Source of the DNA: Anaerolineae bacterium
GTDB lineage: Bacteria; Chloroflexota; Anaerolineae; Aggregatilineales; Aggregatilineaceae
Assembly: GCA_027494015.1 (NCBI GenBank)
Contig: JAOSJP010000023.1
Coordinates: 124,001-188,000 of the forward strand
Reading direction: 5' to 3'
DNA length: 64,000 nt
In this document: positions 7,817 to 16,831 of the stretch, piece by piece
Position numbering within the stretch: the first letter of the stretch is position 1
Layout: each line of letters begins with the position of its first letter
Made by a program: the position numbers and the translations under genes
Notes under the pieces: generated by a model
The model's database searches: none
The model's input: only the letters and a program-made list of their open reading frames with translations
Told to the model about the DNA's origin: nothing

Positions 7817-8660
7817 TTACCCGCCCACCAGCCAGGTGCGCAGCGTGGTGATGTAGCGTTCCGGCGAGTCCATCATGATGAAGTGCCCGGCGTCGGGGAA
7901 CCACTCGATCTGCGCGTGGGGCACGCCCGCCTTGAGCGTCTGGTGCTCGCTGGGCCGCACGATGATGTCGCGCTGCCCGTACATGCCCAGCGCCGGCACG
8001 GTGACCCGGTGTAGCTGCGGGCGCAGGTCGGTCCTGCGCAGCGTGCCGATGCTCTGGAAAGAACGACTCGACGTTGATCTTGGACACGTCCTTGGTGATC
8101 ATGCGGCCCAACGCCCGGCCATCGCGTGCCATGAAGTGGCTGTAAAAACGCAGGAACAGCCGCAGACCCCGCCCGCCAAAGAGCCAGAACAGCGACGCCA
8201 CTCGCCGCCGGCCCGACAGCTTGAGCAGCAGATTGAGCGAGCCGCCGTTGATCGGCGAGCCGATCACGCACACCTTGACCGTCTTCTGCGGGTGGCGGAT
8301 GGCCATGCTCAGCGCCACCGTCCCGCCCATCGAATGGCCGATCAGCGGCGCGCGCTGGATGCCCAGCCGCTCCATGAACTGGTAGACCATCTCGACATAG
8401 GTCGGCACGGTGAAGGCGTCCAGGCGGGTGCGCTGGGCGCTGCTGCTGGCGGTGCCGGGCACGCCGGAGTCGCCGAAGCCGAAGAAATCGAGGGCGTAGG
8501 TGCGGTATTCGCGGCCCAGCACCTCGATGGTGTCGCGCCAGAGCTCCCACGAGCCAAGCCAGCCGTGCAACAGCAGCACGGGCCGCCCGCGCCCATAGGT
8601 TTCATAATGGATGATGCCGGGATCAGTAATCAGAGACGGCACGTGTGGCCCACCTCTCAC
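7817..8660 (-). pseudogene. Alpha/beta hydrolase, broken by a single-base frameshift
   Basis: The N-terminal frame (from 8660, or the GTG at 8642 preceded by AGGTGG) contains the oxyanion-hole HGWLGSWELW and the nucleophile elbow GHSMGG. It reads correctly to about 8058 (VSKINVESFF). One extra G at 8056-8057 then shifts the frame. The remainder, with GMYGQRDIIV (acid region) and DAGHFIMMDSPERY (catalytic His), is intact in the next frame to 7817. Removing one base gives a continuous protein of about 275 residues with a full Ser-Asp-His triad. Without correction the frame runs on into repeat sequence to 7722. It could be a true pseudogene or an assembly error. It lies downstream of the GTPase gene on the same strand. 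Confidence 0.85.
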
Positions 8661-8692
8661 CGCGCCTGCAGGGCTGCCATGCCCCCGCGCTG

Positions 8693-9229
8693 CTAAGCCT
8701 CCATCTCGTCGAGGATGGCGTAGAGCAGCTCCAGCAGCACATTCTTGACGCTCTCTTTGTCAGTGGCGACGCACGGCAGCAGCTTGATGTGGTCGTCAAT
8801 GCGCAGGGCGATGCGCAGGTCATCGGGTGCCCAGGCTTCGGGGTGATCCTGCTTGTTGGCGGCGACGACGTAGGGCGTGGGCGCGTAGGCGCGGAAGGTC
8901 TCCAGGATGCTCTTGGCTTCGCGGAAGGTCTCCGGCCTGGCGCTGTCCACGACCACCACAAAGCCCAGCATCCCCTCGGCCAGAATCTCCCACATGAAGT
9001 CGAAGCGGCGCTGGCCGGGCGTGCCGAACAGGTAGAGCACCAGGTCGTCGTCCACCGTGATGCGCCCGAAGTCCATGGCCACGGTGGTCTGGGGCTTGAT
9101 GCCGTATTCAGGCGCGTCGCGGGAGATCGTCTCGTCGGTGGTCACCGCCCCGATCTCGCTGATGGAGCGGATGAACTCCGTCTTGCCCGCGCTGAAAGGA
9201 CCGGTGATGACCATCTTGACGAATTGCAT
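8693..9229 (-). CDS. MglA/Gtr-like small Ras-superfamily GTPase (COG2229)
   Basis: A 178-residue cytoplasmic GTPase. The P-loop is GPFSAGKT (10-17), switch II is GTPGQ (69-73, with Gln in the catalytic position), and the base-recognition motif is NKQD (125-128). Bacterial members of this family act with roadblock/LC7 or DUF4388-type partners in polarity, motility or surface organisation. The next gene upstream on the same strand is a DUF4388 protein (9309-10202), 79 nt away, which supports such a partnership. No roadblock gene is in the window. All nucleotide-binding residues are present. Confidence 0.9.
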   Translation of the reverse strand: MQFVKMVITGPFSAGKTEFIRSISEIGAVTTDETISRDAPEYGIKPQTTVAMDFGRITVDDDLVLYLFGTPGQRRFDFMWEILAEGMLGFVVVVDSARPETFREAKSILETFRAYAPTPYVVAANKQDHPEAWAPDDLRIALRIDDHIKLLPCVATDKESVKNVLLELLYAILDEMEA

Positions 9230-9308
9230 GGGCTGATCTTCACTCTTTCACCAAAAGCACCCGAAAGGGTTAGAATCTACCGTGCAGTGGGCGGCCTTGC
9301 GCGCCGGC

Positions 9309-10202
9309 TCACGCCTCTTTGATACGGGCGATCAGGCGCTCGACCACGCTGCGCTTGACCTGTGGTCCCTGGGGCAGCGTCCGGCGCGTGCCGTCGGCGG
9401 CCTGGACTTTGGGCAGTTGCATACCGGGTGGTCGCACCAGCTCCACCAGGCCCGCCTGCAGCAGCCCATAGACCACGCGCCGGATTTCGGTGTCGGTCAT
9501 GTTGCACGCTTTGGCGATCTGGTGGATCGAGTTCTTGGGATTGACGAAGCCGACGACGCGCCATTCTTCGACGCTGAGACGCACACCCCGGAACTTGTCG
9601 CCAGGCGACTCGGGGAACTTGAGCGCCAGGTCGAGGTTGGGCAGCTCTTCTTCGAGCGGCTTGATCTCGCGGGCGCGGCGCGTCCCCTCGATGATCACGT
9701 TCTTGAGGTCTATCGGCACGGTGATGCGGCCCGGCGGCGGCGAGACGTTCTCTTCGAAGACGAACGGCTCGCGCTGCCAGGTCATCACATCAAACACAAT
9801 GTCCAGCGTGTGCTGGCGGATGCTGCGCACGATGTCGGCCTTCGTCACGTAATTGGCGTTGATCAGCATCAGGGCCAGCGCCTTGTCGGAGTATTTGCTG
9901 CCGCGCTCGCGGATGACGCGCGTCTGCTCCGCGTTGAGCTTGCCGGCCTTGTGCAGCACGCTGGCCAGGTGCCCGTCGTGGTCGCCCATCGCTGCCAGCA
10001 CCAGGCGACCCTGCTCGAAGAGGACCGTCGCCCGCTCCTTGCCGGGGATGACCCTGGGGCGTTTATGCCCCGCGCCGTCGGCAATCATCTCTTTGGTGAC
10101 GACCGGTTCGTACAGGCGCAGGGTGCCCGTCTTCTTGGCCAGGTTGATCAGGTGGAGGATTTGCGTTGTGCTGAAGTCCGCCAGGTTGCCTTTGAGCGCC
10201 AT
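9309..10202 (-). CDS. DUF4388 (PatA N-terminal-like) domain protein
   Basis: A 297-residue soluble protein. Residues 1-110 begin MALKGNLADFSTTQILHLIN and contain AKKTGTLRLYE and VLFEQGRLVLAAMGD, the hallmark of DUF4388/PATAN domains found in response regulators and GTPase-linked proteins. The middle, with LTWQ/MTWQREPFVFEENV, continues the domain. The C-terminal 120 residues carry a winged-helix-like segment (VEEWRVVGFVNPKNSIHQIAKACNM and TEIRRVVYGLLQAGLVELV). DUF4388 domains are thought to bind partner proteins, so it is plausibly the effector or regulator of the adjacent GTPase. Expression is driven by a strong promoter at 10286-10314 with a leader of about 77 nt. Confidence 0.85.
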   Translation of the reverse strand: MALKGNLADFSTTQILHLINLAKKTGTLRLYEPVVTKEMIADGAGHKRPRVIPGKERATVLFEQGRLVLAAMGDHDGHLASVLHKAGKLNAEQTRVIRERGSKYSDKALALMLINANYVTKADIVRSIRQHTLDIVFDVMTWQREPFVFEENVSPPPGRITVPIDLKNVIIEGTRRAREIKPLEEELPNLDLALKFPESPGDKFRGVRLSVEEWRVVGFVNPKNSIHQIAKACNMTDTEIRRVVYGLLQAGLVELVRPPGMQLPKVQAADGTRRTLPQGPQVKRSVVERLIARIKEA

Positions 10203-10285
10203 CTTATCTCGTTTCTACCCACTGTCAGGGTCACGTGGCGGGTGGAGTCGGGTGGGTTGTGTTGCTGCAAACCGGGCTGCCCGGC

Positions 10286-10314
10286 ATTATACACTCCCCA
10301 AAATGGGCAGTCAA
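10286..10314 (-). promoter_or_regulatory. Promoter of the DUF4388/GTPase operon
   Basis: On the minus strand TTGACT and TATAAT are separated by exactly 17 bp. The predicted start near 10279 leaves a leader of about 77 nt before the ATG at 10202. Confidence 0.75.
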
Positions 10315-10455
10315 CCGCTCTGGCGTGCGACGCCAGGACGCGCTACCGCCCTGGTCACTGATCCCCGTCCCGCCGATCATGCACGATTCGTCTCAAGGCT
10401 ATATCCCGTTTACATTCATCATTATAGGCTACATTGTAATGCGCAAGTGCTGTCA

Positions 10456-11583
10456 ATGGCAGACCCGCTCACGAAATTCGTGAAAAATTCATTCTGGGAG
10501 CGGGGACGCTGGCTGCTCGTCAGCGCCTGGCTGCTCACCCTGTTGGTCGCCTGCACGCCGGGCGGAGAGCCGCCGCGCATCATCACCGCCACGCCCGCCA
10601 GTGCCCCCACGCGCGTGGCCGCTGCCGCCGCCCAGATCGCGCGCCCGGCCAATGTGAACCCGCTGACCGGGCTGCCCGTCCGCGACCCGGCGGCGCTGGC
10701 CCGCCGCCCGCTGGCCGCCAAGATCTCCAACGCGCCGGACAGCGTGCGCCCCCAGGCGGGCATTGGCGCGGCAGACCTGGTCTTCGAGCACTACGTCGAG
10801 GCCGGCCTGACGCGCTTCACAGCCATTTTCTGGACGCACACGCCGCCGCGCGTCGGCTCGATCCGCAGCGCGCGCCTGATTGACCTGGAGATTCCGGCCA
10901 TGTACGGGGCGCTGCTGGTCTATTCCGGCGCGAGCGAGCCGATCCGCCAGCGCATCGCCGCGCTGCCGTTCGCTCCGCGCGCCTACGAAGGCGTCGCCAT
11001 TGGCGCGCCGCTCTACTTCCGCGATCCGTCGCTGGACGCGCCGCACAACCTCTTCGCCGTGCCAGCCGAGGTGTGGGCGCGCGCCCGCGCCGACAGGCTG
11101 AGCGCCCCGCCCGACCTGCGCGGCATGATCTTTGGCCCATCGTTGCCAGAGGATGGCGCGTCCGCCGCTGCCGTGACCATTGACTACGGGCCGGACGAGG
11201 TGCGGTGGCGCTATGACCCGCCCAGCGGGAAGTACGCGCGCTGGGTGGATGGCCAGCCCCACACCGACGCGGACAGCGGCGCGCAGGTGACGGCGGCCAA
11301 CGTGGTCATCCTCTACGCGCGCCACCAGGACGACGAGAGCATCGTCGAGGGCGAGTGGAACGGGACAGCGTTCTATTCGACCGGGATCGAGCTGTGGGCG
11401 CTTGGCCCGGCCACGCTCCTCCGCGACGGAATCGCGACGGACGGCTTCTGGATGCGCTGGGCCGAGGACGTGCCGCTCACCCTGTGGGCGGACGAGGGAG
11501 CCGCCCAGCCGCTGGCGCTCAAGCCGGGCAACACCTGGTTCCAGGTGGTGCCGCTGGGTTTCGGCGGCGTGCGCCTGGAGTAG
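10456..11583 (+). CDS. DUF3048-domain lipoprotein (YerB-like)
   Basis: A 375-residue lipoprotein with lipobox LLVAC (Cys at about 33). The DUF3048 features are a NPLTGLPVRDPAALARRPLAAKISN start, QAGIGAADLVFEHYVEAGLTRFTAIFWTHTP, VGSIRSARLIDLEIPAMYGALLVYSGAS, and a C-terminal GTAFYSTGIELWALGP / TWFQVVPLG. The function of DUF3048 proteins is not established; in Firmicutes YerB is envelope-associated. The start at ATG 10456 has no obvious Shine-Dalgarno. A longer open frame upstream is antisense to the neighbouring gene and rejected. It is followed closely by a small membrane-protein gene. Confidence 0.88.
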   Translation: MADPLTKFVKNSFWERGRWLLVSAWLLTLLVACTPGGEPPRIITATPASAPTRVAAAAAQIARPANVNPLTGLPVRDPAALARRPLAAKISNAPDSVRPQAGIGAADLVFEHYVEAGLTRFTAIFWTHTPPRVGSIRSARLIDLEIPAMYGALLVYSGASEPIRQRIAALPFAPRAYEGVAIGAPLYFRDPSLDAPHNLFAVPAEVWARARADRLSAPPDLRGMIFGPSLPEDGASAAAVTIDYGPDEVRWRYDPPSGKYARWVDGQPHTDADSGAQVTAANVVILYARHQDDESIVEGEWNGTAFYSTGIELWALGPATLLRDGIATDGFWMRWAEDVPLTLWADEGAAQPLALKPGNTWFQVVPLGFGGVRLE

Positions 11584-11664
11584 GTGTACAATGGCAGTAG
11601 CGCGCGCAGGCGCGGCACTCTGGCCTGCGCCGCGCCCCGACATCGCCCGCACACGGGAACAACC

Positions 11665-12207
11665 ATGCTGGACCCGCGCTATCCCTGGCTGGCTATTGTC
11701 TTTCTGGCGGTGATCGCGACCGCCGCGTTGTTACGGCGCGCGACGGTCGCCTTCGGGCTGTTCAAAGACCCGCTGCTGGCGCATTTTCGCCTCTATGGGC
11801 CGGAGATAGCCTATTCGCCGCTGGCCCGCTTTCTAGACATGCTCGGCGTGTGGAGCCTACTGGTCGCCAGTATGCTCGACGCGCTGACCAGCGACCAGCG
11901 AGGGAGTTGGGGCTATACGCCGGTGATCTTCTTCGCAGTGATGCTGATGGCTTTCACCGGGAGCGTCATCACGCGCAACAGCGACACCCTGCGCCACGCC
12001 TTGCCGCCCTGGTATGGCGAGCTGATGCAGCAAACCACGCGCCAGGAGCGCCGTCACCTGGCCTATGCCTGGCTGCGCATCCCGCGCAAGATGCGCTGGC
12101 GGCTCAACGCCGACCAGGCGTCGTTCCGCGTGTTTGTCGAGCTGGTGCGGCTGACGTCGCACTACGGCGCGCGCGACCCCGATGACCCCTGGGTGATCTG
12201 GCAGTGA
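11665..12207 (+). CDS. Membrane protein of unknown function
   Basis: A 180-residue protein starting at ATG 11665. Three hydrophobic segments are visible at about 8-25, 50-66 and 78-98. The last 75 residues are cytoplasmic-looking and basic, with QERRHLAYAWLRIPRKMRWRLN, and end in DPDDPWVIWQ. I recognise no family. It lies 81 nt after the DUF3048 gene in the same direction, so cotranscription is likely. An in-frame GTG at 11584 would extend it, but the added residues look non-coding. Confidence 0.65.
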   Translation: MLDPRYPWLAIVFLAVIATAALLRRATVAFGLFKDPLLAHFRLYGPEIAYSPLARFLDMLGVWSLLVASMLDALTSDQRGSWGYTPVIFFAVMLMAFTGSVITRNSDTLRHALPPWYGELMQQTTRQERRHLAYAWLRIPRKMRWRLNADQASFRVFVELVRLTSHYGARDPDDPWVIWQ

Positions 12208-12281
12208 GCAGGGAACGTCTGCCGGTTGGCATGGGGAAACACACCCTTGCGAGATGGCCCTGCTAAACGATTGCTTGCCTC

Positions 12282-12632
12282 TCAAAACAGCGCAAGCTGC
12301 CCTGGCGGGACGGGCGGCGGCTCGTCGGGGCTGTCGTCGCCCTCAGCGTCGAGGGCCGCCTCCTCATCGAAGGGCGCAGGCTCAGCCGCCATGCCCCCCT
12401 CGTCGAGGCCCTCCACCGCGTGAGGTGCGTCGCTCGCGCTCTCCGGCAGGGAGCGACCGGCAAATCCCTCTGCCTGCAGCGCTGCCATCTCTTCGTCGCT
12501 GATGCCCGTCTGGTGCAGGACGTGGCGCAGTGTCGGCTCGGTGACGGCGTCGCCGGCGCGCAGGACGTGCACGTAATGCGCGCGCAGGCAGTCCTGCCAT
12601 TCGTCGAAGAAAATGCTGTGTTTGTCGCTCAT
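12282..12632 (-). CDS. Small acidic protein of unknown function
   Basis: 116 residues. The N-terminal half (SIFFDEWQDCLRAHYVHVLRAGD, ISDEEMAALQAEG) is predicted helical and looks like a small interaction domain. The C-terminal 55 residues are a disordered stretch rich in Asp, Glu, Pro and Ala, ending PPGQLALF. No homologous family is recognised. Codon usage matches its neighbours. The next gene upstream on the strand is galK, separated by a strong palindrome. Confidence 0.6.
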   Translation of the reverse strand: MSDKHSIFFDEWQDCLRAHYVHVLRAGDAVTEPTLRHVLHQTGISDEEMAALQAEGFAGRSLPESASDAPHAVEGLDEGGMAAEPAPFDEEAALDAEGDDSPDEPPPVPPGQLALF

Positions 12633-12703
12633 GGTGGGTGCAGGCGTTGATCGCCTCGCTCAGGTTATTCCATCAGGCAGAGCGGCGAGTCTGGCCCCTG
12701 TAC

Positions 12704-12737
12704 AGACTTCCGAAGTCTTTGGAGACTCCGGAAGTCT
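12704..12737. terminator. Palindrome after galK (R3 family)
   Basis: The 15-bp arms AGACTTCCGAAGTCT / AGACTCCGGAAGTCT (one mismatch) close a TTGG loop. The structure starts 14 nt beyond the galK stop. A sibling with the same arm sequence lies between fabI and metG. Its position suggests a transcription terminator, although no U-tract is present. Confidence 0.55.
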
Positions 12738-12750
12738 CTCGTGTACGCCC

Positions 12751-13897
12751 TTATAGCCGCTCGACGCCGCTGCCCTCCGCCGCCTGGCAGACGTAAAGGT
12801 GCGGCGCCAGGCCGGTCTTGGCCGTGTAGGTGGGGCCGACCGCTCCCACGAAGGCGTCCACCGCCTCATTCTGGACGAGAGCCACCGCGCAGCCGCCGAA
12901 ACCCGCGCCGGTCATGCGCGCGCCGTAACAGCCGGGCTGGGCGTTGGCGATGTCCACGATGGCGTCTAGCTCGGCACAGCTTACCTCGTAATCGTCGCGC
13001 AGGCTGGCGTGACTCTCGCGCAGCGCCTGCCCCACCGTCTTGAGGGCGTTGCCGCGCAGCGCCATGACGGTGACGCGCACGCGCAGGTTCTCGCTGACGA
13101 TGTGCCTGGCCCGGCGGTAGAGCACGTCGCCAAGCTGCGCTTGGGCCTCTTCAAGCTGCGGCAGCGTGGCGTCGCGCAATGCCGGCACGCTCAGCTTCTC
13201 CGCCGCCGCCTCGCACTGCTCGCGCCGCGCCGCGTATTCAGAGTCCACCAGCCCGCGCCGCTTGGCCGTGTCCATGATGACGATGCTGGCCCCTTTGGGG
13301 ACGGGCACCGGCTGCGCGTCCAGGCTGCGGCAGTCTATCAGCAGGGCGTGCCCGGCCCGGCCCAGCGCCGAGGCCATCTGGTCCATCACGCCGCAGGGCA
13401 TGCCGATGAACTGGTGCTCGACCTCGACGCCGCCCAACGCCTTCTCAACCTGGGACAGGCTCGCGCCCAGCCAGGGCCAGCCCCAGCTCGATCAGGGCCA
13501 CTTCGACCGCCGCCGACGACGACAACCCCGCGCCGATGGGGATGTCGCCGCCGATCAGCGCGTCGAAGCCGGGCACGGTGTGGCCCTGGTTCTCCAGCCA
13601 CCACAACGACCCGCGCGGATACTTGCTCCAGGCGGGCAGGCCGGGGTCGTCCAGGTCGTCGAGGGCGAAGGTCGTCTCGGCGCTGAAGTCGGTGGAGATG
13701 AGGTGCACCGTGCGGTCAGGGCGCGGGCGGGCGGCGACGTACACGGCGCGGTCAATGGCGGCGGGCAGCACGAAGCCGTCGTTGTAGTCGGTGTGCTCGC
13801 CGATCAGGTTGACGCGCCCCGGCGCGCGGGCCAGCAGCGTTGGCTGCCCTCCAAAACGGTCGGCGAACGTGGTGAGCACGGTGTCTTTTACGGTCAT
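12751..13897 (-). pseudogene. galK: Galactokinase, broken by a single-base frameshift
   Basis: The first frame (13897 to 13445) has the GHMP-kinase galactokinase signature GRVNLIGEHTDYNDGFVLP and the ATP-binding PIGAGLSSSAAVEVAL. It then runs to a premature stop. The second frame, ending at 12751, continues with FIGMPCGVMDQMAS, MDTAKRRGLV and the third GHMP motif GARMTGAGFGGCAVAL. Deleting one base in the CCC run at 13466-13468 joins them through GASLSQVEKALGGVEVEHQ into about 381 residues, normal for GalK. It phosphorylates galactose at C1 in the Leloir pathway. It follows the GT39 gene and galT, so an operon is likely. All motifs are intact except for the shift, so an assembly error is a serious alternative. 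Confidence 0.92.
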
Positions 13898-13960
13898 GGT
13901 TCCATCCAGAGTGTGCAGCGGAATACCGGGCAGAGTATAGCGCAGCGCCCGCGCGCGGGC

Positions 13961-15481
13961 CTACTCCACGCTGGCAAGCTGATCGGCCTCTTCGCGCGTG
14001 TCCACCAGAAAGACGGCCAGCCCATTGAACTGCTTTTCCGCCAGCACGCGATCCCGGCGGGCCTGCACCCAGGGCGGCGTGTACTTTTCTGGCACGGGGC
14101 CAGCGCTGGCGCGGGCCAGGGCAAGCTCGTTCTGGTGCGCGCCTTCGTCTGCGGTGGTGCGCGTCAGAACCCATACGCGCGTCACCGGCTCCGCAAACGG
14201 GGAGATCGCCAAAGGATCGTCCGCATCGTACCAGGCATAGGGCGGCAGTTCAGCCTGCAAGAAGTAACGTTTGAAGGCGATCACTTCCGCCGGGTCGCCA
14301 GCCAGCACGCCGTCGCCGGGCTGGAAGTCCGCCGCCACGTACTCCGCCGCGCCGCGCCAGTCTTCCTTGTAGTGATCGCCCGCCTGGAACACGTCCAGAG
14401 TGATAGCTGCTCCGGTCAGAGCTACCAGCGCAGCAGCGCCAATGGCCAGGTACGGGCGACGCGGGCCGGCCAGCCACTGCCAGCCGCGCAGCATGAGCAC
14501 AATCAGCGCGGGCAGGATGATGACAAAGTAGCGATCCACATAGAGCGGGCGCACCAGCAGGGAGACGGCAAAAACCAACGCCAGCGTCCCCACGATCAGC
14601 CAGAACCAGTACCACAGGTCTGGCTCGGTGCGGTAGTGGCGCGCGGCGTAGACCAGTCCTGCGCCCAGGCCGGACAGCGCGACGATCAGCGCCGGCACGG
14701 TCAGGAGCGGGATCGCATCGCCGGTGCCAACGGTCATGGCGCTGAGCGTGAGCAGCAGGTCTGCTGGCCCCGGCTTGCGAATCCAGCCCAGCCCTGCGGC
14801 AACCGTCTCCGCCTGGAACATGTAGCCGATCCACAGCAGCAGCGGAATCACGGCGACAGCCTGCGCGCCGATCCAGCGCCGGAACAGCGCCCGCTTGCGG
14901 CGCAGCAAGAAACCGAAAACCAGGTATTGGGCGAGAGCCAGGGCCGCAGCGAAGTAGTGGGTGACGTAGCCGCTCGTGCTGGCCAGCACGAACACGACCC
15001 AGTTGGCCCGTCTGCGCTCCCCGGCCAACAGGCGCAGGAAAGCGTAGGAAGCGATGAGCGCCAGCACAAAGGCCAGCGCGTAGACGCGCGCCGTGCGCGA
15101 CAGCCAGATGTGGTATGGGTTGAGCGCCAGCAGCAATCCCGCGCCCAGGGCCAGCCAGGGCGAGCGGTACAGCCGTGCGACGGCCCAGATCGTGCCGGCG
15201 ATGCCCAGCACCCCCATCAGAGCGGAGAATGAGCGCAGCGCGAAGTCCGATGCATTAGGATAAGCGTGAAGCAGCAGGTAGTACAGAGGTGCCTGATTGC
15301 CCAGATCGCGCACCATCAACAGCATGTCGCCGAGCGAGGCGTGGGCGAGGGTGGCGGTGTAGACCTCATCCACCCACAGGCTCGGCCCGCCCAGGTCGTA
15401 CAGGCGCAGCGCCGCTCCTACGACCACGATCAGCGCGGCCCACAGCCAGAAGGTGCGCGGACGGGCGACGATAGTATCCAT
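13961..15481 (-). CDS. GT39 / ArnT-like membrane glycosyltransferase
   Basis: A 506-residue multi-pass protein. After the first membrane segment comes LGGPSLWVDEVYTATLAH; the DE pair in the first extracytoplasmic loop is the catalytic acidic motif of GT39/GT83-type C-fold enzymes that use polyprenyl-phosphate sugars. QAPLYYLLLHAY follows, also conserved. About ten hydrophobic segments run to residue 350. A soluble C-terminal domain (GDHYKEDWRGAAEYVAADFQPGDGVL...) completes it. The acceptor is unknown. It lies between galT and galK with gaps of 16 and 63 nt, suggesting that galactose metabolism feeds a glycan or glycolipid made by this enzyme (inference). Confidence 0.85.
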   Translation of the reverse strand: MDTIVARPRTFWLWAALIVVVGAALRLYDLGGPSLWVDEVYTATLAHASLGDMLLMVRDLGNQAPLYYLLLHAYPNASDFALRSFSALMGVLGIAGTIWAVARLYRSPWLALGAGLLLALNPYHIWLSRTARVYALAFVLALIASYAFLRLLAGERRRANWVVFVLASTSGYVTHYFAAALALAQYLVFGFLLRRKRALFRRWIGAQAVAVIPLLLWIGYMFQAETVAAGLGWIRKPGPADLLLTLSAMTVGTGDAIPLLTVPALIVALSGLGAGLVYAARHYRTEPDLWYWFWLIVGTLALVFAVSLLVRPLYVDRYFVIILPALIVLMLRGWQWLAGPRRPYLAIGAAALVALTGAAITLDVFQAGDHYKEDWRGAAEYVAADFQPGDGVLAGDPAEVIAFKRYFLQAELPPYAWYDADDPLAISPFAEPVTRVWVLTRTTADEGAHQNELALARASAGPVPEKYTPPWVQARRDRVLAEKQFNGLAVFLVDTREEADQLASVE

Positions 15482-15497
15482 CAGTAGCGCACTCCCC

Positions 15498-16538
15498 CTA
15501 CACCCGCGTGTAGTGCAGGGCAGGCTGCTGGCGCAGGCGGTCGGCGGCCTGCTCGGCGGTGATGTCGCGCTGCGGCGTGCCGAGCATCTCGTAGCCGACC
15601 ATGTGCTTCTTGACCGTCGCGCTGCGCAGCAGCGGCGGGTAGAAGTGCGCGTGCAGGTGCCAGTACGGGTGCGGCGCGCCGTCGGTCGGGGCCTGGTGGA
15701 AGCCCATGCTGTAGGGGAACGACGTGCGGAACACGTTATCGTAGCGCACCGTGATCTGGTGCAGCGCGTCGGCCAGTGCGGCGCGCTCGGCGGCGTCCAG
15801 GGCAGGGATGCTAGTCGCGGCGCGGTTGCTGATCAGCAGCGTCTCGAACGGCCAGATCGCCCAGAAAGGCACCAGTACAGTCCAGTGCTCGTTGGCGCAG
15901 ACCAGGCGCTCGGCGCGACGGTGCTCCTCAGCCAGGTAATCGCCCAGCAGAGTGATGCCGTGCGCGTTGAAGTAGTCGCGCTGGGCGATCAGCTCCTTGT
16001 CAATCTCGCGCGGCAGGCGCATCGTAGACCAGATTTGGCCGTGCGGGTGCGGGTTCGACGCGCCCATCATCTCGCCCCGGTTCTCGAAAATCTGCACGTA
16101 GCCGATGAAGTCGCGCCCGCCCAGGTCGAGTGTCTGCTCGGCCCATGTATCTACTACCGGACGGATGTCGGCGGTCTCCATCTGGGCCAGGGTCAGGTCG
16201 TGGCGCGGGCTGAAGCAGATCACGCGACAGATGCCGCGCTCGCCCTGCACGCGAAACAGCGGGTGATCGGGCGGCTCGCCGGCGGGCGTGTCGGGCAGCA
16301 GCGCGGGGAAGTCGTTGTCGAAGACGAAGGTGCCCGTGTAGGCCGGGTTGACATGGCCCCCGGCGCGGGCGTTGCCGGGGCACAGGTAGCAGGTCGGGTC
16401 GTAGGCCGGGCGCGTCTCCGGCGGCGCGCTGGCGACCTCGCCCTGCCAGGGGCGCCTGGCCCGGTGCGGCGAGACGAGAATCCATTCGTTGGTGAGCGGG
16501 TTGAAGCGCCGGTGCGGGTGCTCGCTGAGGGTGAACAT
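15498..16538 (-). CDS. galT: Galactose-1-phosphate uridylyltransferase
   Basis: 346 residues. It transfers UMP from UDP-glucose to galactose-1-phosphate. The zinc-site CYLC is at 50-53. The active-site [10 protein letters not shown] at 161-170 has the nucleophilic His at 166. The C-terminal [15 protein letters not shown] is the second conserved His-rich stretch. The start is ATG 16538 with GAGGA 9 nt upstream; the ORF extension to 16565 has no such signal. Length is typical of bacterial GalT. It is the first gene of a galT-GT39-galK unit. No galE is adjacent; the epimerase at 62567 is of another type. Confidence 0.95.
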   Translation of the reverse strand: MFTLSEHPHRRFNPLTNEWILVSPHRARRPWQGEVASAPPETRPAYDPTCYLCPGNARAGGHVNPAYTGTFVFDNDFPALLPDTPAGEPPDHPLFRVQGERGICRVICFSPRHDLTLAQMETADIRPVVDTWAEQTLDLGGRDFIGYVQIFENRGEMMGASNPHPHGQIWSTMRLPREIDKELIAQRDYFNAHGITLLGDYLAEEHRRAERLVCANEHWTVLVPFWAIWPFETLLISNRAATSIPALDAAERAALADALHQITVRYDNVFRTSFPYSMGFHQAPTDGAPHPYWHLHAHFYPPLLRSATVKKHMVGYEMLGTPQRDITAEQAADRLRQQPALHYTRV

Positions 16539-16633
16539 GCTGCGTCCTCGCTGGGTGAGCGTCACGCCATGCCAGTCATGGGCAAGTGTACAGAGCCGCG
16601 CGCGTTTGTGCTACTGCGCCGGGGCTGGCGGGG

Positions 16634-16790
16634 GCGTGCAAAGGATTGTCAGCGACTTATTTGACGCGGAGGTATTGACCTCACCCCCAGCCTCACTGCG
16701 CTCGGCCTTTCCCCCTCTCCATGCATGGAGAGGGGGAGTCGAGGCGCGCCAGCGCCGAGATGGGGGTGAGGTAAACCAGGAGCTACCCAA
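16634..16790. repeat. R1 MITE-like element, copy 3
   Basis: The left end GCGTGCAAAGGATTGTCAGC matches the terminal repeat of the family. The core then has CCTCACCCCCAGCCTCACTG, CCCCTCTCC-ATGCAT-GGAGAGGGG and CGAGATGGGGGTGAGG. The right terminal repeat is degenerate. It fills most of the gap between galT and the M24 gene; no gene is seen there. Confidence 0.7.
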
Positions 16791-16831
16791 AACCGCTGGG
16801 GAAAGACAGGGCCGTCAGTGCATAACAGCCT

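Noticed and set aside
8050..8062. Programmed ribosomal frameshift
   Set aside because: No slippery heptamer with downstream stem is apparent, and the family does not use it.
13166..15232. 688-codon plus-strand frame
   Set aside because: It is antisense to galK and the GT39 gene, has Arg/Gln/His-rich shadow composition and no motif, while the minus-strand proteins are clearly real.
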